Shown here piece by piece: positions 1 to 6,540 of a DNA stretch of 10,378 bases. The stretch is taken from positions 1 through 10,378 of the forward strand of contig DEQG01000114.1 in NCBI GenBank assembly GCA_002360325.1, read 5' to 3'. Under the pieces are notes generated by a model that saw only the letters and a list, made by a program, of their open reading frames with translations, had not been told where the DNA came from and did no database searches. The DNA comes from Salinicoccus sp. UBA3372. Its GTDB lineage: Bacteria > Bacillota > Bacilli > Staphylococcales > Salinicoccaceae. The first letter of the stretch is position 1. Each line of letters starts with the position of its first letter. Position numbers and translations under genes: made by a program.

Positions 1-121
1 CCATACACCCCACATAAAATATTTTGAAAAAATGTTCATATAATATCAGGGTACATGCTACATATTCTCTAAGATGACTGATCGTTAATCCTTTACCCTT
101 CGTTTTCAACATAAACTAAAA
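1..121. other. Gene-free left edge of the window
   Basis: No open reading frame with a ribosome binding site and recognisable product is visible here on either strand. The stretch lies downstream of ackA and is AT-rich towards the left edge. The only structured element I can support is a SigB-like promoter on the minus strand, listed separately. An ATG on the minus strand at positions 4-2 follows a G-rich stretch, but too little sequence remains to judge it. Confidence 0.6.
93..116 (-). promoter_or_regulatory. Candidate SigB-type promoter reading out of the window
   Basis: On the minus strand GTTTAT (111-116) is followed after exactly 12 nt by GGGTAA (93-98). The SigB consensus in Bacillus and Staphylococcus is GTTTAA, 12-15 nt, GGGTAT, so each box differs at one position. 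It lies just beyond the ackA terminator and points away from ackA, so it would drive the next gene to the left. In staphylococci I recall a universal-stress-protein gene near ackA, which would suit a general-stress promoter, but that gene is not in the window. Motif and spacing are seen; sigma factor use is inferred. Confidence 0.45.
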
Positions 122-152
122 CACGTCTGCCAAAACAAGTTTGACAGACGTG
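117..152 (-). terminator. Rho-independent terminator after ackA
   Basis: Arms CACGTCTG (122-129) and CAGACGTG (145-152) form a perfect 8-bp stem. It can extend inward past a mismatch through C131-G143 and three A-T pairs to a five-base loop. On the minus strand the stem is followed by TTTTA (121-117). It begins only six bases after the ackA stop codon, so it very probably ends the sppA-ackA cluster. The plus-strand side has a less regular T-rich flank, so activity in the other direction is less likely. Confidence 0.8.
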
Positions 153-158
153 ATAATT

Positions 159-1352
159 TTATTCCATTCCCGTAATTCTCATGACATCTCTTGCGATCAT
201 CAGCTCTTCATTCGTCGGGATGATGATGATTTTCACCGGTGAATATGGATGATTGATGAATTTTTCCTGACCTCTGACATCATTCATCGTTTCATCGAAA
301 TAAACACCCATGAACTCGAGGCCGTTAACCACTTTTGCTCTGACGACATCGGAGTTTTCGCCGACGCCTGCTGTAAAGATGATCGCATCGAGTCCGCCCA
401 TCCTTGTTGCATATGATCCCATGTACTTATGGATTCTTTCACCAAATACATTCAGTGCAAGTTCTGCACGGGAGTTGCCCTTTTTGGCTTCTTCCTCTAT
501 ATCCCGCAGATCACTGGAAAAACCGCTGACGCCGAGCAGTCCTGATTCTTTGTTCAGTACATTCAGCACTTCAGTCGCCGTTTTACCCGTCTTCTCCATT
601 ATATAGGGGATCAGCGCCGGGTCTAGGTTGCCTGAACGTGTACCCATCGTCACACCTGCCAGCGGCGTAAAGCCCATCGATGTATCAATCGACTTTCCGC
701 CCTTTACGGCTGCGATGCTCGCGCCGTTCCCCAGATGACAGCTGATCAGCCGAAGCTCTTCCAGAGGCCTGCCAAGCATTTCACTCGCTCTGCCGGTCAC
801 ATATTTATGACTTGTACCGTGAAAACCGTATTTTCTGATGCCGTAGTCTTTGTAATAACTGTAAGGCAAGCTGTACAAATAAGAACTTTCCGGCATCGAC
901 TGATGGAATGATGTATCGAATACCGCAACGTGCGGTACATCCGGAAGCTGCTCTCTGAATGCTTTGATGCCCATAAGGTTCGCCGGGTTATGTAACGGCG
1001 CCAGCTCACTCAGTTCATCAATTTTTTCAACGACTTCATCCGTGATCAGCACTGAATCCTCAAATGTTTCGCCGCCGTGGACCACTCTGTGCCCGGAACC
1101 GATGATGTCATTGATATCTTCGATCACTTCCAATTTCAGCAGTTCATCCAGCATCGCATCGACTGCATCTTCATGACTCTCAAAATCACGTTCCTGGACT
1201 TTCTTTTCACCGTCTACAGTTACGGAAAATATACCGTTCCTGAGTCCGATTCTTTCGACTACCCCTTTGGCGATCTCAACTTCTTCAGGCATCTCAAACA
1301 GCTGAAATTTAAAAGAGGAGCTTCCTGCGTTCATCGCTATAATTTTAGTCAC
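159..1352 (-). CDS. ackA: Acetate kinase
   Basis: This 397-residue cytosolic enzyme interconverts acetyl phosphate plus ADP with acetate plus ATP, the energy-yielding last step of overflow metabolism after phosphotransacetylase. It has the ASKHA-fold kinase signatures: NAGSSS at 8-13, GHRVVHGGE at 87-95, FDTSFH at 145-150, YGFHGTSH at 175-182, a glycine-rich GNGAS segment near 208-212, GTRSG at 237-241, FTAGVGENS at 326-334 and TNEE at 380-383. The expected catalytic residues are present: Asn8, Arg89, Asp146, His178, Arg239 and Glu382. Length is normal. The start is GTG (1352-1350), because the overlapping ATG two bases upstream runs straight into TGA. AGGTG (1362-1358) lies 5 nt before the GTG, and its first two bases are the end of the upstream gene's TAG stop. 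The gap to the methyltransferase is 8 nt, so the two are cotranscribed. Identification is near certain. Confidence 0.97.
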   Translation of the reverse strand: MTKIIAMNAGSSSFKFQLFEMPEEVEIAKGVVERIGLRNGIFSVTVDGEKKVQERDFESHEDAVDAMLDELLKLEVIEDINDIIGSGHRVVHGGETFEDSVLITDEVVEKIDELSELAPLHNPANLMGIKAFREQLPDVPHVAVFDTSFHQSMPESSYLYSLPYSYYKDYGIRKYGFHGTSHKYVTGRASEMLGRPLEELRLISCHLGNGASIAAVKGGKSIDTSMGFTPLAGVTMGTRSGNLDPALIPYIMEKTGKTATEVLNVLNKESGLLGVSGFSSDLRDIEEEAKKGNSRAELALNVFGERIHKYMGSYATRMGGLDAIIFTAGVGENSDVVRAKVVNGLEFMGVYFDETMNDVRGQEKFINHPYSPVKIIIIPTNEELMIARDVMRITGME

Positions 1353-1360
1353 ATTCCCAC

Positions 1361-2275
1361 CTACTTTTTCTTACTGGTATAAGTATCGTACCATGTGTTT
1401 GTTCTATCCAGGAATAATTTCATCTGTTCTGCATTTTTGAAATCCGGTACGTCCCCGATGAGTACTTCAATATCTTCTATCGGTTTATAACCTTTCTTCA
1501 ATACGATGACCGATTTATGCATGTTTTCTGTTTTGAATAATGTATCCGGTAAATTTAAAAACATCAACAATGTTGCTTCTGTTGAAATATATTCTTTGAT
1601 TGTTTCATTATTCTCTTCCAGAATGTTCGATGGTACGACAAAGATTCCGATGCCGTCATCTTCAACATGGCCCATGGCCGCTTCCAGCATCAACAGGTGC
1701 GCAAAACTTTTCCCCTCTTTGAATGCCGTTGTAAAACCTTCAACCGGCAGCGGATAGTAGCCTATTGGCAGGTCGCCGATCGCAATGTCCGCTTTGTTCA
1801 GCTTCGCAGGCTCGATAATATTATGCGGGTATATATCCATCGGTACTTTTAAAAAGTCACACAGTGCGACATTGAACCGTGACAATACAGGATCCACTTC
1901 AACACCGTGGAAATTCACCTGATCCACATGCTCTTTCACTGTCATGGACAGATGACCTGTTCCACTGCCCGCGTCCAGCAGGTTGATATGATCTTTTTCT
2001 TTGAACAGGCCGACCAGATGCGCTATCAGATATCCGATCGTATCCGGAGTCAACTGATGGTTTGCCTGAACACTTTCTTCATTCAGCTGATACAGATAAG
2101 CAAATTGAACCGCTTTCCTCAAGTCTGCATATTCATATTTGCCGTCATCGGTCTGAAGTGTCAGCAAAGATTCCATCAATGCTTCGATTCTGGATATCTC
2201 ACTGTTATCTTTCAGGACAGCTTCAGTTTCATCGACGATCAACTGATAGATTTCTTCCAAATTACTCTTTGCCAT
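1361..2275 (-). CDS. Class I SAM-dependent methyltransferase (B. subtilis YtxK type)
   Basis: A 304-residue soluble protein with a helical N-terminal part (about 1-95) and a Rossmann-like methyltransferase domain behind it. SAM-binding motif I is [11 protein letters not shown] (99-109), and the acidic residue expected to hold the ribose is in GVEVDP (124-129). In place of the (N/D)PP(Y/F) motif IV of N6-adenine and glutamine methyltransferases it has DLPIGYYP (168-175), as I recall from YtxK of B. subtilis. The target is unknown to me; the motif suggests an amino group in nucleic acid or protein, which is inference. I chose the ATG at 2275 because GTGGGG lies about 5 nt upstream. The longer frame from 2332 would translate through a hairpin and has no ribosome binding site. 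The gene is placed directly before ackA, as in bacilli. Confidence 0.85.
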   Translation of the reverse strand: MAKSNLEEIYQLIVDETEAVLKDNSEISRIEALMESLLTLQTDDGKYEYADLRKAVQFAYLYQLNEESVQANHQLTPDTIGYLIAHLVGLFKEKDHINLLDAGSGTGHLSMTVKEHVDQVNFHGVEVDPVLSRFNVALCDFLKVPMDIYPHNIIEPAKLNKADIAIGDLPIGYYPLPVEGFTTAFKEGKSFAHLLMLEAAMGHVEDDGIGIFVVPSNILEENNETIKEYISTEATLLMFLNLPDTLFKTENMHKSVIVLKKGYKPIEDIEVLIGDVPDFKNAEQMKLFLDRTNTWYDTYTSKKK

Positions 2276-2292
2276 TTTATCCCCACTCACAT

Positions 2293-2324
2293 AAAAATAC
2301 GGACTGCCCGAGGTCGAACAGTCC
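2293..2324 (-). terminator. Hairpin with U-run between tpx and the methyltransferase gene
   Basis: Arms GGACTG (2301-2306) and CAGTCC (2319-2324) form a 6-bp stem with a 12-base loop. On the minus strand a GTA and then five T (2297-2293) follow. It starts 23 bases after the tpx stop codon and ends about 17 bases before the methyltransferase start. It looks like a modest intrinsic terminator for tpx. If the candidate promoter at 2335-2363 is real, the same hairpin would sit at the very 5' end of the methyltransferase-ackA message instead. Confidence 0.5.
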
Positions 2325-2334
2325 CTTTTCAAAC

Positions 2335-2363
2335 ATTATAATATATACTATAAAGATTTTAAA
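2335..2363 (-). promoter_or_regulatory. Candidate promoter for the methyltransferase-ackA pair, with palindrome
   Basis: On the minus strand TTTAAA (2358-2363) and a perfect TATAAT (2335-2340) are separated by 17 nt. The -35 box matches four of six consensus bases and lies in the last codons of tpx. Overlapping it is an 18-bp near-palindrome, TTATAATATATACTATAA (2336-2353), in which only one symmetric pair fails. That could be an operator or merely AT-rich sequence. The predicted start of transcription, near 2328, lies just before the hairpin at 2301-2324. Confidence 0.4.
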
Positions 2364-2845
2364 GCATCGACCGCTGCATCATAGTCCGGCGGATTCGTAC
2401 CTTCTGAAACATATTCCACGTGCACCACTTTATCATTCTCATCGATGACGAACACGCTTCGTGCCTGCAGTCGCAGCTCATCCATCACTGTACCGTAGTT
2501 TTTGCCGAATGACAGATCTTTATGGTCGCTGAGCGTGATTGCATTTTCAATACCTTCATTTGCACACCATTTCGACTGTGCAAACGGTAAGTCATTTGAA
2601 ATGGTGATGACAACCGCGTTGTCCACAGAGCCTGCATCTTCATTGAATTTTTTAGTCTGCGTGCTGCAAAGACCTGTATCCAGTGAAGGCACCACACTGA
2701 TCAATTTTTTCTTCCCATTATAATCGGAAAGGCTTACTTCTTCCAGGCTGTTGTTCAAAACTGTAAAATCAGGTGCAGTATCTCCAACTTTGACTTCATT
2801 ACCACTGACTGTTACCGGATTACCTTGAAACGTGACTTCTGCCAT
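2348..2845 (-). CDS. tpx: Thiol peroxidase (Tpx, atypical 2-Cys peroxiredoxin)
   Basis: A 165-residue thioredoxin-fold protein that reduces hydrogen peroxide and alkyl hydroperoxides using thioredoxin. The peroxidatic cysteine is Cys60 in PSLDTGLC, with Thr57 before it and Arg129 completing the active site. The resolving cysteine is Cys94 in WCANEG. GDTAPDF (21-27) and DLPFAQ (85-90) are typical of the family, and the length is normal. The start is placed at MAEVTF (ATG 2845) because family members begin there, although AGGAGG lies 12 nt upstream, a longer gap than usual. The nearer in-frame ATG abuts the AGGAGG and is unlikely. The first 26 nt overlap the end of the RDD gene. A perfect TATAAT at 2887-2892 on the minus strand, inside that gene, could give tpx its own promoter, but I see no good -35 box. 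Confidence 0.95.
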   Translation of the reverse strand: MAEVTFQGNPVTVSGNEVKVGDTAPDFTVLNNSLEEVSLSDYNGKKKLISVVPSLDTGLCSTQTKKFNEDAGSVDNAVVITISNDLPFAQSKWCANEGIENAITLSDHKDLSFGKNYGTVMDELRLQARSVFVIDENDKVVHVEYVSEGTNPPDYDAAVDALKSL

Positions 2846-3413
2846 TGTACAAATCATCCTCCTGATATTTAATTTCTTCATCTCTCATTATACGCTCTTT
2901 AATTTCATTTTTATACTGATAGTAACTATTCTTCACCACATACGTATCCGCAAAATAATCATGCAGCCCGATACGGCGTTCTGTGAACAGCACCATCAGA
3001 TAAGGCAGATACCATAAAAAGTTATTGATATAGCGTCCTACAAGCTCGCGGAATATCACCTGTGACCATGACAACTTTTCAGAATTCGCGCTGACTACCG
3101 TAATGCCGGTAATCATTTTACCGAGCGTCGCCTGTGCGAAATACGTCATCAGTATAAAGTACAGGAAATAAAGTGTGCCTGAAGCGATGTTTGCGATACT
3201 CAGCATCGGTGTCAGAAAGTAGATGTCCCCTATGCCCAAGAGCTGAAGGAGCGGATAGATGATGATCTGACTCAGACCCCATATTGCGAGGCCATCAATT
3301 ATAAATGCCACTGCCCGGTTGAAGAATGAAGCACTGGACATGTAATCCAGCTTATCCGCCAAAGTGCTTCGTTCCGGTTGGTATCTTACATCATTTTGTT
3401 GTGCACTTTCCAT
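2820..3413 (-). CDS. RDD-family membrane protein (YteJ type)
   Basis: A 197-residue integral membrane protein of the RDD family. About 30 polar residues precede hydrophobic segments at roughly 36-60, 72-93 and 131-144. The family signature is [16 protein letters not shown] (30-45) with Arg33 and Asp40. [12 protein letters not shown] (96-107) and [12 protein letters not shown] (149-160) are also characteristic. The tail from about 165 is highly charged and probably cytoplasmic. The biochemical role of YteJ-type proteins is not established to my knowledge; some other RDD proteins have been linked to ion or osmotic homeostasis. The start is well supported by AAGGAGG about 6 nt upstream of the ATG. 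The gene follows sppA by 11 nt, with the ribosome binding site next to the sppA stop, so the two are surely cotranscribed. The 3' end runs 26 nt into tpx. Confidence 0.88.
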   Translation of the reverse strand: MESAQQNDVRYQPERSTLADKLDYMSSASFFNRAVAFIIDGLAIWGLSQIIIYPLLQLLGIGDIYFLTPMLSIANIASGTLYFLYFILMTYFAQATLGKMITGITVVSANSEKLSWSQVIFRELVGRYINNFLWYLPYLMVLFTERRIGLHDYFADTYVVKNSYYQYKNEIKERIMRDEEIKYQEDDLYNGRSHVSR

Positions 3414-3424
3414 ATTATCCCTCC

Positions 3425-4429
3425 TTATCTTTCATACAGGTACATAGGCTGAAGTCCCTGACGGTTGTTGATCAGCTGTTCTACACGCGCGATATCGTTC
3501 TGTCCCGTTATCTCGCCGAAGATGCTTTCAACGCCATAGCTCAGGCTGATGCTCGTGAAATTATTTGCATAGCCGTATTCAATGACTTCCGGATTACCGC
3601 CGATTTCTTCCTTTAATGCCGCCGTTGCATCTTCAATATGGCCGAGCTGGTCGACAAGTCCGTTGTCGACTGCATCTTCACCAAGGTATATGCGGCCGTC
3701 TGCAACATTTCTCACTTCGTCTTCACTCATGCCGCGGCCGTCTGCAACGACTTCCACGAAATCATCAAACATGGAATCCACCATGCCCTGAACATATCTC
3801 GCTTCCTCTTCACTCGGATCTTTTGTTGCACTCAGCATCTCTTTCATATCGCCGCTGGTGTAACTGTTGAACTCGATACCGAGATCTTCAGCGAGCTGCT
3901 GGAAGTTTATCGACTGCATGATGACACCGATGGAACCTGTCAAAGTTTCTTCAGATGCGAAAATCTGATCGGCAGGTGCAGACACATAGTAACCGCCTGA
4001 AGCAGCCATACCGCCCATTGAACTGTAAATTATTTTGCCGGCTTCCTTGGCCTGTACAAGGTATTTATGTATCTCCGCCGACTCATATACACCGCCGCCC
4101 GGTGAATCCACATTCAAAAGCACACCTTTGATTGCGTCATCTTCAATCACCTGTTTCAAAGACTCGATGATCAGCTGATGGTTATATTCCTGCGGTGCAA
4201 ACATGCTTTGCTGATTGCCCGTATCCACCATCGTCCCTTCAATATTGATCATTGCAATCTTACTGTTCGGATCGCCCTGTTCCACCACCTGTGACGGCGG
4301 GAATTCACCTCCTGCAATCTGATCAAATGTTTCCTGAAAATCACTTGCCCATAAATTGGTGAAAATCGAAAAGAAAATTCCGAATACCAAAAGCGTGGCT
4401 GCAATTACTGCCGCTATTATACGCTTCAT
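3425..4429 (-). CDS. sppA: Signal peptide peptidase SppA (membrane serine protease)
   Basis: A 334-residue S49-family protease of the short, single-domain Gram-positive type. One N-terminal hydrophobic segment (about 3-25) anchors it, with the catalytic domain outside. It degrades signal peptides left in the membrane by signal peptidase. The nucleophile is Ser144 in GGMAASGGYY, and the general base is Lys196 in SGDMKEM. These correspond to Ser147 and Lys199 of B. subtilis SppA, offset by three. DSPGGGV (108-114), TGSIGV (164-169) and the DGRIYLGEDAVDNGLVDQLG region (244-263) are conserved. GGGAG-like pairing is provided by GGGAG about 7 nt before the ATG. It is the first gene of the leftward cluster and has a credible promoter at 4467-4493. 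Confidence 0.95.
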   Translation of the reverse strand: MKRIIAAVIAATLLVFGIFFSIFTNLWASDFQETFDQIAGGEFPPSQVVEQGDPNSKIAMINIEGTMVDTGNQQSMFAPQEYNHQLIIESLKQVIEDDAIKGVLLNVDSPGGGVYESAEIHKYLVQAKEAGKIIYSSMGGMAASGGYYVSAPADQIFASEETLTGSIGVIMQSINFQQLAEDLGIEFNSYTSGDMKEMLSATKDPSEEEARYVQGMVDSMFDDFVEVVADGRGMSEDEVRNVADGRIYLGEDAVDNGLVDQLGHIEDATAALKEEIGGNPEVIEYGYANNFTSISLSYGVESIFGEITGQNDIARVEQLINNRQGLQPMYLYER

Positions 4430-4466
4430 AAAAACACTCCCTAATATTTAATCCAATGCCAATTTT

Positions 4467-4493
4467 ATGATAACATATAGATGATACAGTCAA
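4467..4493 (-). promoter_or_regulatory. Probable sppA promoter in the divergent sppA/NAD kinase region
   Basis: On the minus strand TTGACT (4488-4493) is followed after 15 nt by TATCAT (4467-4472). TG stands one base before the -10 box, making an extended -10 that can compensate for the short spacer. Transcription would begin near 4460, about 30 nt before the sppA start. For the divergent NAD kinase I see only a weak candidate on the plus strand, ATGCCA (4456-4461) with GATGAT (4480-4485), overlapping the same DNA. Confidence 0.5.
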
Positions 4494-4515
4494 ATAGAGT
4501 TAAGGGGCGGTAAGC

Positions 4516-5316
4516 ATGAATAAGTTTGAAAATGTCTATTTCTTTGACCCTTTTGGAAAAGATACAGAGAGAATCAGAAAAGACTTGATAGAAGTATTTA
4601 ATAATATCGGCATCCGTACAGTGAAGACGAGCAAAGAGGCAGATCTCATCGCTTCCATCGGCGGAGACGGGACCTTCCTGCAGGCTGTCCGAAAAACCGG
4701 ATTCAGGGACGACTGCGTATACATAGGAATTGCAATCGAGAAAGACGATTACATGTATGTCGACTTCGATTATAAAAACAGCCACCTGATTACGGAAGCA
4801 CTTACTTCCGAAGACACAGAAGTACGCAATTATCCTGCGATTGAAGTGAAGATCAACGATAATCAGCCGAGCTTCTGTTTAAATGAGTTCACACTACGTT
4901 CCAGCATCGTCAAAACAATCATGATGGACATTTATATCGATGACTTTTTATTTGAACAATTTCACGGTGACGGTGTTCTTGTCTGTACACCGACCGGCTC
5001 CACAGGATATAACAGATCACTGGGCGGCGCGGTGGTGGATCCTTTGGTGAAGGCCATCCAGGTGACAGAGCTCGCCAGTGTCAACAACAACAAATACCGT
5101 ACGCTCGGTACAAGCTTTCTGCTGAATAAAGACCGTCCGCTTACATTGATGATTGATAAGAACAAAGATTATTACCCGATCATGTCTCTGGACAACGAGG
5201 CGCTCAGTCTGCAAAACACGGAACAGGTACGGATTCGTGTAGCTGACAGAATCATCAAAACACTGAGACTGCCAAACAATACTTTCTGGCATAAAACACA
5301 AAGAAACTTCCTGTAA
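4516..5316 (+). CDS. nadK: NAD kinase (B. subtilis YtdI/NadK2 type)
   Basis: A 266-residue cytosolic enzyme that phosphorylates NAD at the 2'-hydroxyl to make NADP. The N-terminal domain carries the catalytic GGDGTFL motif (49-55) with Asp51. The all-beta second domain has NEF (123-125), the NAD-binding GDGVLVCTPTGSTGYNRSL segment (151-169) and SLDNE (224-228). Length and start are typical; AAGGGG lies 8 nt before the ATG. It is the only plus-strand gene between sppA and ezrA, divergent from sppA and convergent with thiI. Bacilli have two NAD kinases, and the one near sppA is the second paralogue, so another copy elsewhere in this genome is possible. The last four codons and the stop are part of the downstream terminator hairpin. 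Confidence 0.95.
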   Translation: MNKFENVYFFDPFGKDTERIRKDLIEVFNNIGIRTVKTSKEADLIASIGGDGTFLQAVRKTGFRDDCVYIGIAIEKDDYMYVDFDYKNSHLITEALTSEDTEVRNYPAIEVKINDNQPSFCLNEFTLRSSIVKTIMMDIYIDDFLFEQFHGDGVLVCTPTGSTGYNRSLGGAVVDPLVKAIQVTELASVNNNKYRTLGTSFLLNKDRPLTLMIDKNKDYYPIMSLDNEALSLQNTEQVRIRVADRIIKTLRLPNNTFWHKTQRNFL

Positions 5317-5334
5317 TCAGGAAGTTTCTTTTTT
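5301..5334. terminator. Strong shared terminator between nadK and thiI
   Basis: AAGAAACTTCCTG (5301-5313) pairs perfectly with CAGGAAGTTTCTT (5318-5330) around a TAAT loop, and one more A-T pair can be added outside. On the plus strand six T follow from 5329. On the minus strand the flank is TTTGTGTTTTATG, a weaker U-rich tail that should still serve thiI, whose stop is at 5338-5340. The loop contains the nadK stop codon TAA (5314-5316), so the ascending arm is protein-coding. Confidence 0.93.
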
Positions 5335-5337
5335 ACA

Positions 5338-6540
5338 TTATAATAATTCCTCAAATTCTGTACCTGCCTCTTTATCCGCAGATGATGCATATGTTTCAAT
5401 ACCGGCGACCGCTTTATCAATCATCGGTTCAAAATCCACACGCTCTTCAAAATGCTTCACCTTTTCAAGTGAAGGTTTCGTCTTCGGTGACTTCGGCTTG
5501 AATATCGTACAGCAGTCTTCAAACGGCAGAATCGATGTTTCATATGTGCCGAACTGCTTGGCCATATTGACAATGTCATTCTTCTCGTGTGTGAGCAGCG
5601 GTCTCAGCACCGGGAGACTCGTCACTTCATTGATTGCATACATGCTTGTCAGCGTCTGTGAAGCGACCTGCCCGAGGTTTTCTCCGTTGATGACCGCTTC
5701 TGCATCAATTTTTGCAGCCAGTTTTTCTGCGATTCTGAGCATGACTCTTCTTGTCGAAGTCATCGACAGATTATCCGGTATGCGGTCATATAAAGCCGTC
5801 TGAAGTTCTGTAAACGGCACAATGTGCAGTTTGATATCAAACCCCGTCCGTTCACTCATAATATCGACGAGCTGTTTGACCTTATCCGTCGCCTGTGGAC
5901 TTGTGTAAGGCGGTGAATGGAAATGTACAGCTTCGATTTCCACACCTTTTCTCATTATATCGAGACCCGCCACAGGCGAATCAATACCGCCTGAAAGCAT
6001 CAGAAGGCCTTTACCTCCTGTTCCGAGCGGCAGTCCGCCGAGACATTTTACGGAATCGTGATACATATAGATCGCATCAAGACGCACTTCAGCAGTAATC
6101 TGGTGGTCGGGCTGTCTGACATTGACGGTCAGATGGCCTGTATTTTCCAATATATGTCCGCCGAGCAGATTTTGTATATCGTGCGTCTGTAAATGAAACG
6201 ACTTATCTGCCCGCTTCACTTCGATTTTAAATGTCTTATCCGCATCAAAATCATTTGCAAAAAGCAGCGCCGTCTTCTGCATTGCTTCTTCCGTCTTATC
6301 TATTTTGACTACAGGCGACACACTTAAAATGCCGCTGATCAGCTTCAATTTATCAATGACTTCGTATGCATCCTCATTGTTGATGACAATGTAGGCACGG
6401 TCACGGTTCGCCTTTATATGCACATCCATGCCTTCAAGGGCCCTGTTCATCCTTTTTCTCAGAGCACTGACGAACAGTTTTCTGTTTCTGCTTTTTAAAG
6501 TCATTTCGCCGTAGCGGATCAATATGTGATCGTATTTCAT
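5338..6540 (-). CDS. thiI: tRNA 4-thiouridine synthase / thiamine sulfur transferase ThiI
   Basis: A 400-residue ATP-dependent sulfurtransferase that makes 4-thiouridine at position 8 of tRNA and, in many bacteria, helps sulfurate ThiS for thiazole synthesis. An N-terminal ferredoxin-like and THUMP region (about 1-165) binds tRNA. The adenylating PP-loop is SGGIDSP (183-189), followed by a long nucleotide-hydrolase-like domain with ENLGQVASQTL (287-297). The protein ends without the C-terminal rhodanese domain of E. coli ThiI, as in other Firmicutes. A Cys343-Cys344 pair in PFEDCC is the obvious candidate for sulfur relay. AGGAGA lies 9 nt upstream of the ATG, inside the preceding gene. The start overlaps the desulfurase stop as ATGA, which implies translational coupling of the sulfur donor and user. 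Confidence 0.96.
   Translation of the reverse strand: MKYDHILIRYGEMTLKSRNRKLFVSALRKRMNRALEGMDVHIKANRDRAYIVINNEDAYEVIDKLKLISGILSVSPVVKIDKTEEAMQKTALLFANDFDADKTFKIEVKRADKSFHLQTHDIQNLLGGHILENTGHLTVNVRQPDHQITAEVRLDAIYMYHDSVKCLGGLPLGTGGKGLLMLSGGIDSPVAGLDIMRKGVEIEAVHFHSPPYTSPQATDKVKQLVDIMSERTGFDIKLHIVPFTELQTALYDRIPDNLSMTSTRRVMLRIAEKLAAKIDAEAVINGENLGQVASQTLTSMYAINEVTSLPVLRPLLTHEKNDIVNMAKQFGTYETSILPFEDCCTIFKPKSPKTKPSLEKVKHFEERVDFEPMIDKAVAGIETYASSADKEAGTEFEELL

Noticed and set aside
2276..2332. Upstream extension of the methyltransferase by 19 residues
   Set aside because: The extension is encoded by the hairpin region, lacks a ribosome binding site and does not look like the family's N-terminus; the ATG at 2275 has GTGGGG at good distance.
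1907..2341. 144-residue plus-strand ORF opposite the methyltransferase
   Set aside because: It is the antisense of a well-supported gene, has no family resemblance or ribosome binding site, and its composition looks like back-translated coding sequence.
2846..2881. Upstream extension of Tpx by 12 residues
   Set aside because: Tpx proteins begin at the conserved MAE(V/I)TF; the extension has no ribosome binding site before it and lies inside the RDD gene.
3638..4000. 120-residue plus-strand ORF opposite sppA
   Set aside because: Antisense shadow of the SppA catalytic domain, with no recognisable motif and no initiation signal.
4465..4785. 106-residue minus-strand ORF across the start of NAD kinase
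   Set aside because: Runs antisense through nadK and into the divergent promoter region; no ribosome binding site or motif.
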